Below, piece after piece: positions 7,894 through 14,661 of a stretch of 27,238 bases of DNA; the stretch's first letter is position 1, and each line of letters starts with the position of its first letter. Position numbers and translations under genes: made by a program. Source of the DNA: an uncultured Bacilli bacterium. Lineage in GTDB: Bacteria; Bacillota_I; Bacilli_A; RF39; UBA660. The notes under the pieces were generated by a model that had not been told where the DNA came from, made no database searches, and was given only the letters and a program-made list of their open reading frames with translations. Location: NCBI GenBank assembly GCA_944332375.1, contig CALVJU010000081.1:1-27238 (forward strand). Reading direction: 5' to 3'.

Positions 7894-8862
7894 CTATGAT
7901 TGACTCTTCTTTTTACTTTTCTTCTTTCTAGGCTCTTTCTGTTTTACTTTTTCACACTTCATTAAATAACAATCTTGGTATTTTCCTTCATGTAAGCGAT
8001 GATGTGGCAGAGTACGATAAACTTCAAAGCCACAAGCTTCGTAACTCTCAATATCAATGCGATTAGAAATCAGAGGATCAGCAACAAGAAGATCTACATC
8101 GTGATCTAATAAGTAGGTACAAATCATTCTTAAATACTGTTCTTGAATCGATTTTTTAAAATACTTAGGAACTCCAATAAAATAATCAATTCCATATACA
8201 GTAGATTCAATTCCAAAATGATATTTTGTTAACTCTGTTTTAGTTAATGGATAATATTGTAAATACCCTATTTTTTCTTCTCCTTTTACTAAAATATAAC
8301 GAGAAATGGTTTCCTTATTATAATATCTCTTTTGAATAGAAGAAGCCGTATAAGCACAGTCTCTACCATCATATCGTTCTAATACTTCTTCATTTGTTAA
8401 CCAAGTTAACAATTCCTCTGCATCATTTTTCTCTAATGGACGAATCTGATATTGTTTTTCTTTCAACATCAATCGATCATTTCTGACATCGTTTCCATCA
8501 GGTACTTTAAATGGTTTAGTTGACTGTTTTTGAATTTTTCCTAATGAAATTAATGTCATAACAATCAATGTTCCAATACAGAACAAGAAGTAAAGAGGCA
8601 TAAAATAGTTTTGAAAAAATGTCGTGATTTTTAATCCTAAAAAACTTGTTTCAAAGAATTGAATGATCGTCTCATGGTGAAAAAGTTGTGCGATACAGTA
8701 AATTCCTACAAAAGGAAAAACAACGACAAAGAAGATGATCAGCAAACTGGTAATGGTCTTAAATAAAGACTTTAAGTAAAAAAGATCTAATGTTTTTAAT
8801 AGAACAAGAAAACTCGCAAATACAAATAATAAAAAGATAATAAAATAAATTACTTCAATCAT
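7894..8862 (-). CDS. Membrane-anchored GNAT-fold protein, AAC(6')-like
   Basis: A 322-residue protein with two parts. The N-terminal part has three hydrophobic helices (about residues 3-23, 36-58 and 88-108) and no recognised family. A cytosolic GNAT-like domain follows (about 136-305), with QIRPLEKNDAEELLTWLTNEEV, GYLQYYPL, YGIDYFIG and ADPLISNRIDIESYEACGFE. This order resembles the AAC(6')-Ib and siderophore-type GNAT branch. The acetyl-CoA loop, normally (R/Q)xxGxG/A, reads PKYFKKSIQEQYL and lacks the glycines, so catalysis is uncertain. A basic tail (KKKSKKKSQS) ends the protein. It overlaps ksgA by 4 bases, so it is co-translated with an rRNA methyltransferase; whether this hints at a ribosome-related substrate is only inference. 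Neither drug resistance nor substrate should be assumed. Confidence 0.75.
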   Translation of the reverse strand: MIEVIYFIIFLLFVFASFLVLLKTLDLFYLKSLFKTITSLLIIFFVVVFPFVGIYCIAQLFHHETIIQFFETSFLGLKITTFFQNYFMPLYFLFCIGTLIVMTLISLGKIQKQSTKPFKVPDGNDVRNDRLMLKEKQYQIRPLEKNDAEELLTWLTNEEVLERYDGRDCAYTASSIQKRYYNKETISRYILVKGEEKIGYLQYYPLTKTELTKYHFGIESTVYGIDYFIGVPKYFKKSIQEQYLRMICTYLLDHDVDLLVADPLISNRIDIESYEACGFEVYRTLPHHRLHEGKYQDCYLMKCEKVKQKEPRKKKSKKKSQS

Positions 8863-9707
8863 ACATTCTCCTTCTTTCTAACATATTCATTGGCAACTTG
8901 GACAAATGCTTCTAAAGACAATTTTTCAGCACGATCTTGTAAACTATAACCCGCTTGTTTTAACGATATTTCCATTTGTTCTAAGTCATAGGCTTTTAAA
9001 TTGTTACGTAAATTCTTTCTTTTCTGTTTAAAACAATCTCTTACAAATTGGAAAAAGAATGTTTCGTTTTCTAGTGGAAGTAATTCTTTCTTACGAGAGA
9101 ATTCTACAACAATACTATCTACATTTGGTTTTGGCAAGAAAACATTTCTACTCACATCCAATAATTTTCGAGTTTCATAGTAATAATTCAAAAATACTGT
9201 CAGTGACCCATAATCCCTTGTTCCAGGTGTTGCTTTAAAACGATCTCCTACTTCTTTTTGTACCATAACAATCATTTTATCTACTGGCAATTGTTCTTCT
9301 ATAATTTTTATAATAATTGGTGTTGTAATATAGTAAGGTAAATTTCCAATAACATATAGTTTCGAATAAGTTTGATCTTTTAAATGTTTCATAGGATTAC
9401 TTTTTAAAAAGTCTTCATAGTAAATGATTACATTATCAACACTTTTTAAATTTTCATCCAGAATCGGTTGTAATGTTTGATCAATTTCATAACATTGTAC
9501 TTGCTTAGCACTATGTGCCAATCCTAGTGTCAAAGAACCTGCACCAGGCCCTACTTCAATGACAATTGTATCTGAATCAATATCACTTGCCTGTACAATT
9601 TTATTGATGATATTTTTATCGATAATAAAGTTTTGACCATAATTTTTTTTAAAATAAAATTGATGATCTGTTAGATTTTCTTGCATTTTCTTTGGTGAAT
9701 ACTCCAT
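8859..9707 (-). CDS. ksgA: 16S rRNA dimethyladenosine transferase KsgA/RsmA
   Basis: A 282-residue SAM-dependent enzyme that dimethylates the two adjacent adenosines near the 3' end of 16S rRNA (A1518/A1519 in E. coli numbering), a late check in 30S assembly. It has the N-terminal GQNFIID segment (24-30), SAM motif I EVGPGAGSLT (51-60), acidic motif II CYEID and the catalytic NLPYYIT (122-128), then the small helical C-terminal domain. Length is normal. The ATG follows GAGGGG by 5 bases. It sits in the yabE-ksgA neighbourhood known from Bacillus, but rnmV (RNase M5), usually between those two genes, is absent. It has its own promoter and overlaps the GNAT gene. Confidence 0.97.
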   Translation of the reverse strand: MEYSPKKMQENLTDHQFYFKKNYGQNFIIDKNIINKIVQASDIDSDTIVIEVGPGAGSLTLGLAHSAKQVQCYEIDQTLQPILDENLKSVDNVIIYYEDFLKSNPMKHLKDQTYSKLYVIGNLPYYITTPIIIKIIEEQLPVDKMIVMVQKEVGDRFKATPGTRDYGSLTVFLNYYYETRKLLDVSRNVFLPKPNVDSIVVEFSRKKELLPLENETFFFQFVRDCFKQKRKNLRNNLKAYDLEQMEISLKQAGYSLQDRAEKLSLEAFVQVANEYVRKKENV

Positions 9708-9729
9708 ATGATCCCCTCTTTTTTTACTT

Positions 9730-9759
9730 ATTATAACAAAAGTTCCATTTCAGATACAA
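9730..9759 (-). promoter_or_regulatory. Promoter of ksgA
   Basis: Minus-strand -35 TTGTAT (9759-9754), an 18-base spacer and a perfect -10 TATAAT (9735-9730), directly downstream of the terminator of the 3D-domain gene. Confidence 0.65.
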
Positions 9760-9770
9760 GATATCAAAAG

Positions 9771-9791
9771 AAAAAAGAGCAAACGCTCTTT
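9771..9791 (-). terminator. Intrinsic terminator of the 3D-domain gene
   Basis: Minus-strand stem AAAGAGC/GCTCTTT (9791-9785 with 9780-9774), 4-base loop, then a T-run. The stop codon (9790-9792) is part of the stem. Confidence 0.85.
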
Positions 9792-10497
9792 AAAATCCAT
9801 ATCTTTTGACCGTAAATTCAATTCCATTTCCACCTGGAGTTGTAGTATTTCTAGCATCACTTTGAGAAGCATACGCTAAATCAATCCAAACAGTACGGTT
9901 ATTATCCCATGCTTTCTGCATGCTAGAACCACTGTCTAATACAACACCTAGAAATGGCTCATTGATTCCATTATTAATTTCAATGATCGTTCCACAAGGA
10001 AAAACCGTTTTCGCTGCTGCTAAAATACGAACACTACCATATTCATCATCTTGATAATAAATTCCATCGTAGATCAAACTATGTTTCCCACCATTTTCCG
10101 TATGACAAGAAACATTTCCTGTTTTACTACATCCAACACAATCTGGTCCATATCCAGACATTTTACCAACATACTTTTCTGAGCCACCATTTCCAACTTG
10201 AACAACAGCAGGAACCATTTCTTCTACAACAGAAGTCGTTCCATTTGCTCCAGGAATAATCAATCCATCTTGCCCTTCTTGAATTACTTTTGTAACTCCA
10301 TTGGGCAAACTCTTCGTATATACTGTCTGTGTCTCGTGAGCAATCACTTGATTTTCGACTGTTAAATTCATATTTCTTGTTGGATTATCAATTCTCATTT
10401 GATGGGAATCAATTCCAATATTTTGAAATAAAGATAATGCTCCGACTACCACTAAACTAAGCCATTTACCGAGTAGTCGCAGTAAATATATATTCAT
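9790..10497 (-). CDS. Exported 3D-domain protein (YabE/YocH-like)
   Basis: A 235-residue exported protein. A hydrophobic N-terminal segment (about residues 7-26) acts as signal or anchor. Then comes a region with QTVYTKSLPNGVTKVIQEG, the linker pattern seen before the 3D domain in YabE-like proteins (a G5-like remnant). The C-terminal 3D domain (about 105-235) has FPCGTIIEIN, VVLDSGSSM and VWIDLAYASQ. These supply the conserved aspartates of this lytic-transglycosylase-like double-psi beta-barrel, related to MltA and to Rpf-linked stationary-phase survival proteins. It probably binds or cleaves peptidoglycan. Bacillus YabE is longer, with DUF348 and G5 repeats. I chose the ATG at 10495-10497, which has AGGTG 6 bases upstream, over the GTG three codons earlier that lies inside that Shine-Dalgarno. 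Its place next to tatD and ksgA matches yabE. Confidence 0.85.
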   Translation of the reverse strand: MNIYLLRLLGKWLSLVVVGALSLFQNIGIDSHQMRIDNPTRNMNLTVENQVIAHETQTVYTKSLPNGVTKVIQEGQDGLIIPGANGTTSVVEEMVPAVVQVGNGGSEKYVGKMSGYGPDCVGCSKTGNVSCHTENGGKHSLIYDGIYYQDDEYGSVRILAAAKTVFPCGTIIEINNGINEPFLGVVLDSGSSMQKAWDNNRTVWIDLAYASQSDARNTTTPGGNGIEFTVKRYGF

Positions 10498-10532
10498 AAT
10501 TGTCACCTCAAGATTATATATTGACTAGTAAA

Positions 10533-10561
10533 AGTATATCAAAATTACTATGTTAAGTCAA
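10533..10561 (-). promoter_or_regulatory. Promoter of the 3D-domain gene
   Basis: Minus-strand -35 TTGACT (10561-10556, inside the last codons of tatD), a 17-base spacer and -10 TATACT (10538-10533). A nearby TATAAT (about 10513-10518) is too close to the Shine-Dalgarno to be the main -10. Confidence 0.65.
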
Positions 10562-11309
10562 ATTGACGAATTGCGGTTTTTGTCGTTATTTCTAAGACTT
10601 TTTCTACTTTTATATTTTTAATTTGCGCAATTTTTTCGGCAATATAAATTAATCTTGCTGGTTCATTTTCTTTTCCACGATATGGTTCTGGAGATAAATA
10701 AGGACTATCTGTTTCTAACAATAAATGTTCTAAGGGAATTTCTTTGACTACTTCTACTAGTTTTTTACTATTTTTAAACGTGACAACCCCTCCTATTCCA
10801 AAGAAAACACCCAATTTTAAAAACTCTTTTGCCATTTCTACAGAATATCCATAACAATGTAGAACGACAGGAAAACTACCATCTATCACATCCTTTAATA
10901 TATGATATGTATCTTCTAAAGCATCTCTACTGTGAATGACACAAGGAAGGTGATATTTTTTTGCTAACAAGAGTTGTTTTCGAAACAGTTCTATCTGCTT
11001 TTCACGATCTTCTTTGGAATAGTGATAATCTAGTCCAATCTCACCAATTCCGACGATTTTCTCATCGTGGAGATGTTCCTCAATATCGTTTAAGTTCTCT
11101 TCTGTTCCATCGTTTACTGAATCAGGATGAATTCCAATCACTCCGTATACATTTTCATAGTTCTTTACAATATTTAATGTCTCATCTATATTTTTACGAT
11201 TAGTACTTGCAGTAATCATTTTATGATCTTTCATATGCTCTATGATTTCTTTTAAATGTTCTTCTGTTTGATATTCTTCTAATAATAAATGACAATGTGT
11301 ATCTACCAT
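10548..11309 (-). CDS. tatD: TatD-family metal-dependent DNase
   Basis: A 253-residue TIM-barrel metallohydrolase of the TatD/YabD family: 3'-5' exonuclease and D-aminoacyl-tRNA deacylase activities are reported in the family. The metal ligands are visible as MVDTHCHL (H5 and H7), GEIGLDYHY (E90), CVIHSRD, VLHCYGYS and LLETDSPYL. Length is normal. No terminator follows; the next gene's promoter overlaps its 3' end, so read-through is likely. It lies downstream of metS and a 58-residue ORF. In Bacillus metS and yabD are direct neighbours. Confidence 0.94.
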   Translation of the reverse strand: MVDTHCHLLLEEYQTEEHLKEIIEHMKDHKMITASTNRKNIDETLNIVKNYENVYGVIGIHPDSVNDGTEENLNDIEEHLHDEKIVGIGEIGLDYHYSKEDREKQIELFRKQLLLAKKYHLPCVIHSRDALEDTYHILKDVIDGSFPVVLHCYGYSVEMAKEFLKLGVFFGIGGVVTFKNSKKLVEVVKEIPLEHLLLETDSPYLSPEPYRGKENEPARLIYIAEKIAQIKNIKVEKVLEITTKTAIRQFDLT

Positions 11310-11329
11310 ATCTTGTTCCTCCCGAAAAA

Positions 11330-11358
11330 ATCATAACATAGAACAAAAAAAAGCACAA
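11330..11358 (-). promoter_or_regulatory. Promoter of tatD
   Basis: Minus-strand -35 TTGTGC (11358-11353), a 17-base T-rich spacer and -10 TATGAT (11335-11330). The 5' leader is very short and carries GGGAGG. Confidence 0.55.
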
Positions 11359-11360
11359 CG

Positions 11361-11393
11361 AAAAAACATATCAGAATCTCTCTAATATGTTTT
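11361..11393 (-). terminator. Intrinsic terminator of the 58-residue membrane protein gene
   Basis: Minus-strand AAAACATAT (11393-11385) pairs with ATATGTTTT (11371-11363) around a 13-base loop, then T. The last stem base is the first genomic base of the stop codon (11393-11395). Confidence 0.7.
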
Positions 11394-11569
11394 TATTCCT
11401 CCTCGTGATTTTGAATATAAATGTATCTCCCTATAGTAAGTATAATCACAATAAAATATGCGAAATCAAAGGGGTTCGAATCAACAATCGCACTACCTAA
11501 AACTAAAAATGCAAGAAAACTTAACACAAGTATCACTGATCTTGTTTTCTTATCTTTTAGAATTGACAT
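11393..11569 (-). CDS. 58-residue two-helix membrane protein, unknown family
   Basis: A short gene translated from the ATG at 11567-11569, preceded by GGAGAG 5 bases upstream, with a promoter and a terminator of its own. The product has a basic start (MSILKDKKTRS), a hydrophobic helix at about residues 12-29 (VILVLSFLAFLVLGSAIV), a short loop DSNPFD, a second helix at about 34-52 (FAYFIVIILTIGRYIYI) and an acidic tail NHEEE. Both termini are probably cytosolic. I recognise no family. It fills the gap between metS and tatD. Evidence that it is real: Shine-Dalgarno, promoter, terminator at its stop, and coherent amphipathic design; no homology could be tested. Confidence 0.72.
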   Translation of the reverse strand: MSILKDKKTRSVILVLSFLAFLVLGSAIVDSNPFDFAYFIVIILTIGRYIYIQNHEEE

Positions 11570-11602
11570 GATTTCTCTCCTTTATTGTACAACCTACTTT
11601 AA

Positions 11603-11631
11603 ACTATACAGGAATTACAGCAAGATATCAA
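11603..11631 (-). promoter_or_regulatory. Promoter of the 58-residue membrane protein gene
   Basis: Minus-strand -35 TTGATA (11631-11626), a 17-base spacer and -10 TATAGT (11608-11603). Upstream (about 11650-11675) there is a direct repeat of TGTAAA; no clear terminator for metS is seen, as the hairpin at its stop codon lacks a T-run. Confidence 0.6.
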
Positions 11632-11692
11632 ATCATTTTGCTTACTTTCCGCATACAATTTACAACATTTTACAATTTTTTTCTACAAAAGA

Positions 11693-13258
11693 TTACTTTT
11701 GGTTTAACTCTTGTAATTTCTTTTCTTTATCAATACGTGCAAATAGAGGATGTGGTTCTCCGACTTCGATTGTTTTTCCAATTCCATCAAATTGGTCTAA
11801 TGATGTGAAAGAAGTACAATCCGTATTGATTTGTTCAAAGATCGATTGAGCAGTATCTGGTAAAAAGGCTTGAAATAAAACTGCTCCATGACGAATTCCT
11901 TCTAGTAGTAAATATAAAACATCATTTAATCGTTCTTTGGTAGATTCCTCTTTGGCTAGAGTCCATGGGGTTGTTTCATCAATATATTTATTACATCTTC
12001 TAAATAATTGAATAATTTCTTCTAAGGCATCTGCAACACGTAACTCATCCATCTTAGAAACTGTTTGTTCTTTCACAAGAAGAATATTCTTTTTAAATTC
12101 TTCATCTAATTCTGTAAGATTAGATGGTGCGTGAACTGTTCCATCAAAGTATTTGCGAACCATACTAATAGTACGATTTACTAAGTTACCAAGAACATTT
12201 GCCAGATCAGAATTGATACGTTCAATTATTAGATCATATGTGATTGTTCCATCACTTGCAAACGGAATCTCATGTAATACATAATATCTTACAGCATCCA
12301 CACCAAACTGTTGAACCAAATCATCTGCATACATAATATTACCTTTTGACTTACTCATCTTGTCATCACCAGCAATAATCCAAGGATGACCAAATATTTT
12401 TTTAGGAAGTGGTAAATCTAATGCCATTAACATAACAGGCCAATAAATTGTGTGAAATCTTAATATATCTTTTCCTATTAAATGAACATCTGCAGGCCAA
12501 TACTTTTTAAACGCTTCGCTATGATTTCCATTGATATCATACCCCAAGAATGTAATATAATTACTTAAAGCGTCAATCCATACATAGACAACATGTTTTT
12601 TATCAAATGGAACAGGAACTCCCCAATCAAAAGAAGTTCTTGAAACGCATAAATCTTGTAATCCTGGTTTGATAAAATTATTCATAATCTCATTTTTACG
12701 AGATTCAGGTTGAATAAAATCAGGATGTGTTTCAATATATTCTTCCAAACGTTTTGCATATTTATCTAAACGGAAGAAATAAGCTTCTTCACTTGCCTTC
12801 TTAACTTCTCTACCACAGTCAGGGCATTTCCCATCAACTAGTTGTGATTCAGTAAAAAATGATTCACATGGAGTACAATACAACCCTTCATATACTCCTT
12901 TATAAATATCACCTTGTTGATATAATCTTACAAAAATCTGTTCTACTTTTTTCATATGTTCAGGATCTGTTGTACGAACAAACTTATCATAACTTGTATT
13001 CATACAATCCCAAATACTTTTGACTTCAGTAACGATATCATCAACAAATTCTTGTGGTTTTTTTCCTGCTTCTTCGGCTTTTTGTTGAATCTTCTCTCCA
13101 TGTTCATCCGTACCTGTTTGAAAATAAACATCATAACCTTCTAAACGTTTAAAACGAGCAATCGCATCTGCTAAAACAATTTCATAAGTATTTCCAATAT
13201 GTGGTTTTGCAGATGTATAAGCAATTGCTGTTGAAATATAATATTTTTTCTTTTCCAT
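11693..13258 (-). CDS. metS: Methionyl-tRNA synthetase, short form
   Basis: A 521-residue class I synthetase that charges tRNA-Met and initiator tRNA. The HIGH-type motif is HIGN (20-23) within KPHIGNTYE; KMSKS is at 300-304. The zinc knuckle has C128, C131, C145 and C148. The anticodon-binding helical domain follows (about 370-500). It lacks the C-terminal tRNA-binding domain that Bacillus MetS carries (about 660 residues there), so this is the short form; a stand-alone tRNA-binding protein may be encoded elsewhere. The ATG has AGGAGG upstream. It lies 11 bases after dut, behind a T-box leader with a Met specifier, so it should be induced when uncharged tRNA-Met builds up. Confidence 0.97.
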   Translation of the reverse strand: MEKKKYYISTAIAYTSAKPHIGNTYEIVLADAIARFKRLEGYDVYFQTGTDEHGEKIQQKAEEAGKKPQEFVDDIVTEVKSIWDCMNTSYDKFVRTTDPEHMKKVEQIFVRLYQQGDIYKGVYEGLYCTPCESFFTESQLVDGKCPDCGREVKKASEEAYFFRLDKYAKRLEEYIETHPDFIQPESRKNEIMNNFIKPGLQDLCVSRTSFDWGVPVPFDKKHVVYVWIDALSNYITFLGYDINGNHSEAFKKYWPADVHLIGKDILRFHTIYWPVMLMALDLPLPKKIFGHPWIIAGDDKMSKSKGNIMYADDLVQQFGVDAVRYYVLHEIPFASDGTITYDLIIERINSDLANVLGNLVNRTISMVRKYFDGTVHAPSNLTELDEEFKKNILLVKEQTVSKMDELRVADALEEIIQLFRRCNKYIDETTPWTLAKEESTKERLNDVLYLLLEGIRHGAVLFQAFLPDTAQSIFEQINTDCTSFTSLDQFDGIGKTIEVGEPHPLFARIDKEKKLQELNQK

Positions 13259-13269
13259 ATCTCTTCCTC

Positions 13270-13746
13270 CTAATTTGTTGAGCCAAATCCATAGACTCTC
13301 TCTTCTGTAATTTCATCTTCATCATCGACGGTTAAATATTTTTGAAAAATACCTTGTCCATATGCTTCTCCTTTTTTTACAACGTAAGGGGTAACTCCAG
13401 AATTATACAGCGGAAATAAAAAATGTCCTTCATTCGTTGGATTGTTATAATAATCACTATCAATAATTCCTACACTATTGGTCAATCGTACTCCAAACTT
13501 CGTACCAACACTTCCACGTACATAAAGCATTAACGCTTCATCTGGCTCCATTTTTACTTTACAGCCGGTATAAATCTTCTTCTCTTCACCAGGCATAATA
13601 GTAAAATCATAGATTGCTCTAAAGTCATAACCAGCACTATGTTTTGTACTTCGCGTTGGCAACTCATATTCCTCATATGTTTCTCTATCATCTTTGATAT
13701 CTTTTTTAAATTGTTCAAAACTAATTTTTTCAAAATGTCTTCCCAT
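13270..13746 (-). CDS. dut: dUTP diphosphatase, trimeric dUTPase fold
   Basis: A 158-residue dUTPase that hydrolyses dUTP to dUMP and PPi, keeping uracil out of DNA and feeding thymidylate synthesis. Motif 1 is PTRSTKHSAGYDFRA, motif 2 YVRGSVGTKFG, motif 3 NSVGIIDSDYYNN (catalytic Asp in IDSDY), motif 4 GEAYGQGIFQKY and motif 5 ERVYGFGSTN. Motif 2 lacks the usual RSS serine pair (it has RGS), and there is a short insert after motif 3, as in some Firmicutes and phage enzymes. I chose the ATG at 13744-13746, with GGAGG 4 bases upstream, over one 7 codons earlier that lies inside the T-box terminator tail. It is the first gene behind the Met T-box and is followed by metS. Confidence 0.88.
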   Translation of the reverse strand: MGRHFEKISFEQFKKDIKDDRETYEEYELPTRSTKHSAGYDFRAIYDFTIMPGEEKKIYTGCKVKMEPDEALMLYVRGSVGTKFGVRLTNSVGIIDSDYYNNPTNEGHFLFPLYNSGVTPYVVKKGEAYGQGIFQKYLTVDDEDEITEERVYGFGSTN

Positions 13747-13756
13747 ATTTCCTCCA

Positions 13757-13976
13757 AAAAAAATCACATCCCAGATAAGGACGTGAAATACGTGGTACCA
13801 CCTTAATTTATAGCTATCGCTACCTCATAGTTGTTAACAGGAACTACCCGTATCATCCTACCTATCGAATCATCAACTCCAGAACCATTTCCAGTTATTT
13901 CTTTTTATTCATTTTCACCAAACATGAACTCTCTTTAAAAAATACTCTAACTTTTCTTTCCTTCAACGTTTTTACA
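13757..13976 (-). promoter_or_regulatory. T-box riboswitch leader, Met specifier
   Basis: Minus-strand leader of about 220 nt upstream of dut-metS. The conserved T-box AAGGTGGTACCACG lies at 13804-13791. It is followed by the terminator stem CACGTCC (13785-13779) pairing with the strand at 13772-13765, and then eight T (13764-13757 area). Near the 5' end AGAGAG and a GGTGAAA element mark stem I. The likely specifier is ATG at 13888-13886 in GAAATGGTTCTGGAG, the usual place before a CTnTGGAG-like motif. Uncharged tRNA-Met would bind the specifier and the T-box loop and stop the terminator from forming. The specifier is inferred by position, not by full folding. Confidence 0.9.
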
Positions 13977-13982
13977 TGGACG

Positions 13983-14011
13983 ATTATATCATATTTTTTT
14001 CTATTTGCCAA
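13983..14011 (-). promoter_or_regulatory. Promoter of the T-box-dut-metS operon
   Basis: Minus-strand -35 TTGGCA (14011-14006), a 17-base spacer and a perfect -10 TATAAT (13988-13983). It lies a few bases after the spoVT stop. Confidence 0.75.
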
Positions 14012-14016
14012 GAAAA

Positions 14017-14547
14017 TTAATTTTCTAATTGTTTCGATAAGACAAGAGCAGTTAATTCTATAAATTCTTTTTCTTCTTCTTTTAAAGTATCTTTACTATA
14101 TGTTAAGACCAGACCACATGCATCTCCGTTTGCAATAATTGTCGCATAAGAAAAGCAAACTTCCATCTCTTGTTTTTCCACCACTTGTATCTTTTTTTTA
14201 TTTTTTTCAAACATTTTATCTCTACGAGCAATAATATCTTTCAACTGTTCACTAATTGGTTTTTGATCCAATAGTTCCTTTTCCACACCAGCCATAGCGA
14301 TTACTTTATCCGTGTCTGTAATAATCACACTATGTCTTGTTAAGTGATAAATGGTATCGACAAATGTTTTTGCTTCTTCTGCAAAATGGTTGAGCACAAA
14401 ATATTTTTTTAATACAATATTTTCTTGATCATCGAGAAAGATTTCTAGATTTTCTCCTTCTCGAATACGAAGGGTTTTCCTAATTTCTTTGGGTATTACA
14501 ATTCTACCTAACTCATCAATTCTTCTTACGACACCTGTTGCTTTCAT
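14017..14547 (-). CDS. spoVT: Stage V sporulation regulator SpoVT
   Basis: A 176-residue AbrB-type transcription factor. The N-terminal swapped-hairpin DNA-binding domain (1-50: MKATGVVRRIDELGRIVIPK then EIRKTLRIREGENLEIF) is nearly identical in pattern to Bacillus SpoVT. The C-terminal GAF-like domain (about 56-176) has RHSVIITDTDKVIAMAG, ISEQLKDIIARR and IIANGDACGLVLTYSK. Length matches SpoVT (178 in Bacillus), not AbrB (about 95). In Bacillus SpoVT tunes sigma-G genes in the forespore, and lies just after mfd as it nearly does here, though ppaC now stands between them. GAGAGG lies 5 bases before the ATG. A sigma-G-like promoter may precede it. It suggests a spore-forming ancestry; present-day sporulation cannot be judged from this window. 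Confidence 0.92.
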   Translation of the reverse strand: MKATGVVRRIDELGRIVIPKEIRKTLRIREGENLEIFLDDQENIVLKKYFVLNHFAEEAKTFVDTIYHLTRHSVIITDTDKVIAMAGVEKELLDQKPISEQLKDIIARRDKMFEKNKKKIQVVEKQEMEVCFSYATIIANGDACGLVLTYSKDTLKEEEKEFIELTALVLSKQLEN

Positions 14548-14569
14548 AACTTCCTCTCTTTCTAATGTA

Positions 14570-14598
14570 TAGAATGTGTGAAAATTGACATTTTATAC
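14570..14598 (-). promoter_or_regulatory. Possible sigma-G-like promoter of spoVT
   Basis: Minus-strand -10 CATTCTA (14576-14570) fits the sigma-G pattern CATnMTA. At a 17-base spacer the upstream box reads GTATA (14598-14594), one base off GMATR; the usual spacer is 18. A weak vegetative -10 (TATACA) overlaps, so this is tentative. Confidence 0.35.
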
Positions 14599-14627
14599 TT
14601 ATCAAGAAAGAAAAAATGTGCTATAAT
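14599..14627 (+). promoter_or_regulatory. Promoter of ppaC
   Basis: Weak -35 TTATCA (14599-14604), a 17-base spacer and a perfect -10 TATAAT (14622-14627). It is divergent to spoVT and shares the same intergenic region of about 110 bp. Confidence 0.6.
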
Positions 14628-14661
14628 AAGTAAACCACTTTTGGCGATGAAGGAGGAGAAT

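Noticed and set aside
7894..8862. Calling the GNAT protein an aminoglycoside resistance enzyme
   Set aside because: Only the fold order resembles AAC(6'); the acetyl-CoA loop is degenerate, the protein is membrane-anchored and the context is housekeeping.
11693..11720. Intrinsic terminator at the metS stop codon
   Set aside because: CAAAAG/CTTTTG forms a short hairpin, but an A-run rather than a T-run follows on the transcribed strand.
11421..11849. Plus-strand ORF of 142 codons
   Set aside because: It runs antisense over the metS end and the 58-residue gene, has no Shine-Dalgarno, and has shadow-like composition.
13554..13757. 67-codon minus-strand ORF overlapping dut
   Set aside because: It is in another frame of dut and shares its start region; the dut frame carries all dUTPase motifs.
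14578..14661. 28-residue N-terminal extension of ppaC
   Set aside because: It would include the promoter region; the ATG at 14662 follows AGGAGGAG and starts directly with the DHH domain.
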